Shown piece after piece: positions 43,469 through 45,816 of a stretch of DNA of 45,816 nt. Each line of letters opens with the position of its first letter. Within the stretch, counting starts at the first letter, position 1. The stretch is taken from assembly GCA_029821885.1 (NCBI GenBank), contig JALGXV010000001.1, positions 1-45,816 on the forward strand, in the 5' to 3' direction. Made by a program: the position numbers and the translations under genes. Below the pieces are notes generated by a model. The model was not told the DNA's origin, did not search any database, and worked only from the letters and a program-made list of their open reading frames with translations. The stretch is from Candidatus Hebobacteria bacterium (GTDB lineage Bacteria > Armatimonadota > Hebobacteria > Hebobacterales > Hebobacteraceae).

Positions 43469-45442
43469 CTACACCTCGCCATGGGTGGCCAATGCCACCA
43501 CCGTCCAGATCCCGACGTTCGTCATGTCCCCCACAATCAGACCGATGGCCAGAGGGACCGTGACTCGATAGAGGCGCAGCCCACCATATCGGATGACGAG
43601 TGACTTCAGCGCCCAGCCGATGAAGAACGGCATGTAGTTCCAGTGCGCTCCCCACGTGTTGGCGGCTATGTATCCCAGCGGGTGGAAGGGCCACCACCAG
43701 AACCGCAGACGCATCATCCCGAGGAAGACCACGACGGCGCCGCCCGCGAAGAAGGCGGCGATGCCGCTTGTGTTCCTGCCGCCGACACCTGGGTCGGACA
43801 GCCAGTTGGCGACCCGGCCGCCCGCGTTGAGCGTCTGCCAGGAGAAGTTGGTGTAGCTCAAGGCGCGGTTGAAGCCCATGAAGCCATGCCGGTACATCAT
43901 TGTCATGGTGAAGTAAGTCGCTGCCAACAGCGCAAGGAGGAAGACGCCGACGATTGCCGCCAGAAGACGTCGGGAGTTGAGGCGGCCGGAGTCAGCAACC
44001 TTGAAGGAGTCCATGACGGTGCCCGGCAGGGCCTCGTACGAGAGGCCCGTCCCGGACTGGAACGACCAATGGGCCGAAACAAGACTCACGAGTTCAGCGC
44101 GTCGGAACGCGTTCGAGCCGATCGTACCCATCAGGAGCTCCTGGAGCTCTATCGGGTAGCAGAGGAATCCCAGCCCGGCTTCCGCCCGCAGGCGGGCCAT
44201 GAGGGTGAAGTAGGCCACCAGGATGCCCATGAACAGGAGGCCGAAAGCGAGGCGGCACCCGGCGAGCCAGCAGAAGTAGAGGAGTCCCGCAAAGGAGATG
44301 ATGAAGGCCGCCAGCGCCCAACGATAGGCGATCGGTTCCTCGGCCAAGTCGTAGGCGCGCTGACGCCCAAGCGCGATGCGTACCACCTGGACCACATAGC
44401 GGCGGGACGTCCACAGAATGAGCGCAAGGAGGGTGAAGGCCGCGCCGCCGCCCTGGAAGTAGGGCGCGGGGAACTCCGGGCCGTACCACTCTGAGGGGAG
44501 CTGCGGCGTGGCGCCGTTGAGAACGGCAAGCACGTGGAGCGCCAGCCGGACGAGCCAGAAGAACCACACCGAGAAGGAGAGCTCGCGCGGCACCAGATAG
44601 GCGATGGCGATCATCCACGGCCAGAGCACCGCCTCGACGCTGCCGAGGCCGGCCCAGGGGCCGACTCTCTGCCAGCGGACGATGGGAACGGGACCGAGGG
44701 GGATAGTCGGAATGGACGGCACTCGCTGCGAGAGGCTATTGACAAAGCTGATCCCCAGGGAGATGGCGACCCCGAGCCAGAAGACCCAACTCAGCGGCAG
44801 TCTTCCGGCCCGCTCCGGCCCGCCTCCCCGCGACTTGTCGACCATCTGGAGGGGAATCTGGGCGAGCGGGAAGCTGAGCCGCTCGTGGGTCACCCACTGC
44901 CGCCGGAAGATGACCATCAGGGAGATCGAAGCGGTGAAGAGGAGCACGATCAGAAGCCAGAGCGCTCCCAGGGCGACCCACCAGGCGGACCATGGAACAC
45001 TGGGCGCTCCCTGGAAGTAGCCGTTGACGACGCCGAAATCGCTCGGCGCAAACCAAGTCGGCACGTACTCGATGAACAGGTGCTCCCAGTGAGGATGTGT
45101 TCGCGCCATGTAGTGGAAGGCGACGTTGCGGGAGAGAGCAATCGGGAAGATGCCATGCCCGATAACGGTGCCGCCCACGAGCACCAGCGAGTAGATCGTC
45201 AGGAGTTCGCGACGTGTTAGTCCGCTCCGCCGGAGCGGCGGCAGCGTCATGAGCGCGGTGAGCAGCAGCAACACCACTACGGGCGCCATTGCTGGAACAC
45301 CTGAAGTCACGTCAGGCAGACGGTACCAGACGATCTCAACGTAGAAAGCGAGGGGCGTGAGAACGACCAGGATGACGTAGGCCAGCAGGACGCTTCGGAG
45401 CGTCACACCACCGGCCCGATCGGTTGTCCCCGCATGGCTCAC
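43469..45442 (-). CDS. Large polytopic membrane protein, DUF6785/DUF6784 type (copy 2)
   Basis: This protein of about 657 residues is a clear paralogue of the one at 21742-23709. They share RAGGVTxRxVL near the N-terminus, LVVLTPLAFYxEI, RRELLTIYSLVLV, QWVTHERLSFPLAQIPLQMV, LWPWMIAIAYLVPRELSFSVWFFW, MRLRFWWWPFHPLGYIA and LVIRYGGLRLYRVTVPLA. It has 12-14 hydrophobic segments. The start is set at GTG 45442 to agree with copy 1. The open frame extends to GTG 45493. It lies 51 bp upstream of the MttB-family gene on the same strand, so a shared operon is likely. The function is unknown. Confidence 0.8.
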   Translation of the reverse strand: MSHAGTTDRAGGVTLRSVLLAYVILVVLTPLAFYVEIVWYRLPDVTSGVPAMAPVVVLLLLTALMTLPPLRRSGLTRRELLTIYSLVLVGGTVIGHGIFPIALSRNVAFHYMARTHPHWEHLFIEYVPTWFAPSDFGVVNGYFQGAPSVPWSAWWVALGALWLLIVLLFTASISLMVIFRRQWVTHERLSFPLAQIPLQMVDKSRGGGPERAGRLPLSWVFWLGVAISLGISFVNSLSQRVPSIPTIPLGPVPIVRWQRVGPWAGLGSVEAVLWPWMIAIAYLVPRELSFSVWFFWLVRLALHVLAVLNGATPQLPSEWYGPEFPAPYFQGGGAAFTLLALILWTSRRYVVQVVRIALGRQRAYDLAEEPIAYRWALAAFIISFAGLLYFCWLAGCRLAFGLLFMGILVAYFTLMARLRAEAGLGFLCYPIELQELLMGTIGSNAFRRAELVSLVSAHWSFQSGTGLSYEALPGTVMDSFKVADSGRLNSRRLLAAIVGVFLLALLAATYFTMTMMYRHGFMGFNRALSYTNFSWQTLNAGGRVANWLSDPGVGGRNTSGIAAFFAGGAVVVFLGMMRLRFWWWPFHPLGYIAANTWGAHWNYMPFFIGWALKSLVIRYGGLRLYRVTVPLAIGLIVGDMTNVGIWTVVALATHGEV

Positions 45443-45517
45443 TGGACCGCCCTGCCCGGCCTGCCTGAGCGCGGGCGCTACCCACTTCAACACGCGCCTT
45501 GACCGGTTCCTTCACGC

Positions 45518-45745
45518 ATGTTCGCGGGGTACGGATGCGAGGAGGACCTGCGTGGGGTCGAGTTCCGCGCCTACGGCGCCGACCCGTTGTGGGACTTGAC
45601 GATATCGGAGAAAGGCATCCGCTTCTTCGAGTTAGGCGGCGAGCTCCCCAGGTTCGCCTACGCACCGGCGAACGTCGCTCCCGGACGATGGGTCCACTCC
45701 TCCTCCCGTGATTGCGGCCGAGAGGGGTCCCATCCATCGAGGTAG
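45518..45745 (+). pseudogene. Short MliC/COG3650-like fragment, possibly a truncated remnant
   Basis: The 75-residue frame reads FRAYGADPLWDLTISEKGIRFFELG, split here around residues 16-40. This resembles the GNEPFW-type core of MliC/COG3650 proteins (periplasmic lysozyme-inhibitor or copper-related family). It starts at ATG 45518 without a Shine-Dalgarno or signal peptide, and stops after 75 codons in an unconvincing tail (SSSRDCGREG). It may be the remainder of a longer gene broken by a frameshift, or a chance frame. The rest of the edge (45746-45816) shows only a possible minus-strand C-terminal end. Confidence 0.35.
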
Positions 45746-45772
45746 CAGTCCTCGGTCTGCTCCCGGTCGGTA

Positions 45773-45816
45773 TCAGCCCGACAGAGAGCGGATCAACTCC
45801 AGGTCCAGGTCGCCCT
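45773..45816 (-). CDS. Possible C-terminal end of a gene entering from the right edge
   Basis: On the minus strand the last bases read ...GDLDLELIRSLSG and stop at TGA (45775 down to 45773). The frame is open to the right edge of the window. It is only about 13 codons, so the product cannot be named. It would be co-directional with the DUF6785-type gene. Confidence 0.3.
   Translation of the reverse strand, partial: GDLDLELIRSLSG

Overview
This window is 45.8 kb of GC-rich, gene-dense bacterial chromosome. It encodes bacterial housekeeping functions (XerC/D recombinase, lytic transglycosylase, cysteine synthase, NAD-dependent isocitrate/isopropylmalate dehydrogenase, two-component system) and a large anaerobic energy-conservation operon. 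No rRNA, tRNA, CRISPR array or insertion sequence was recognised. The gene mix (DUF362, GH57, GH18-like and GH20-like enzymes, RraA-like, an MttB-family methyltransferase, two large DUF6785/6784-type membrane proteins, a group 4 hydrogenase) fits an uncultured anaerobic heterotroph of an Armatimonadota-, Planctomycetota- or Hydrogenedentota-like lineage. That placement is inference. An exact Illumina P5 adapter inside the recombinase gene shows the sequence is a short-read assembly with at least one chimeric spot.

Layout. 1-5.7 kb: end of an ABC permease gene, an MFS transporter and cysK (minus), then a lytic transglycosylase with a near-leaderless promoter, a small membrane protein and xerC/D. 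5.8-9.2 kb: two exported proteins of unknown role, one helical-repeat and one beta-propeller. 9.3-12.2 kb: sugar isomerase-like TIM barrel (plus) against an epimerase and an alkaline phosphatase (minus). 12.4-16.9 kb: isocitrate dehydrogenase-like, DUF362 and GH57 genes. 16.9-19.6 kb: an uncharacterised protein and a GH18-like protein (minus). 19.8-24.5 kb: beta-hydroxyacid dehydrogenase, CPHC thioredoxin, VOC protein (minus), DUF6785-type membrane protein and RraA-like protein. 24.6-26.5 kb: histidine kinase and response regulator (minus).

26.6-40.6 kb is the centre of the window: twelve co-directional minus-strand genes. In order of transcription they are an FdhF-like molybdopterin protein, HydB-like and HydG-like electron-transfer subunits, a HycI-like maturation protease, two antiporter-like subunits, a NuoCD/HycE-like large subunit with both nickel-binding CxxC motifs, NuoH/HycD-like, a polyferredoxin, HyfE-like, a third antiporter-like subunit and a NuoB/HycG-like small subunit. 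This predicts a membrane-bound, ion-pumping group 4 [NiFe] hydrogenase with three pump modules. It is joined to a flavin/NAD(P) module (HydG) and a dicluster relay (HydB). The FdhF-like subunit keeps its [4Fe-4S] cysteines, but Asp and Ala stand where FdhF has catalytic Sec140 and His141, and the equivalent of Arg333 appears absent. It therefore probably does not oxidise formate, and the complex looks like a formate-hydrogenlyase-type machine rewired to NAD(P)H. A candidate Rex/CRP/FNR-type palindrome lies in the AT-rich leader of the operon.

40.9-45.8 kb: a GH20-like hexosaminidase, an MttB-family protein without pyrrolysine, a second DUF6785-type membrane protein paralogous to the one at 21.7 kb, and a short MliC/COG3650-like remnant at the edge.
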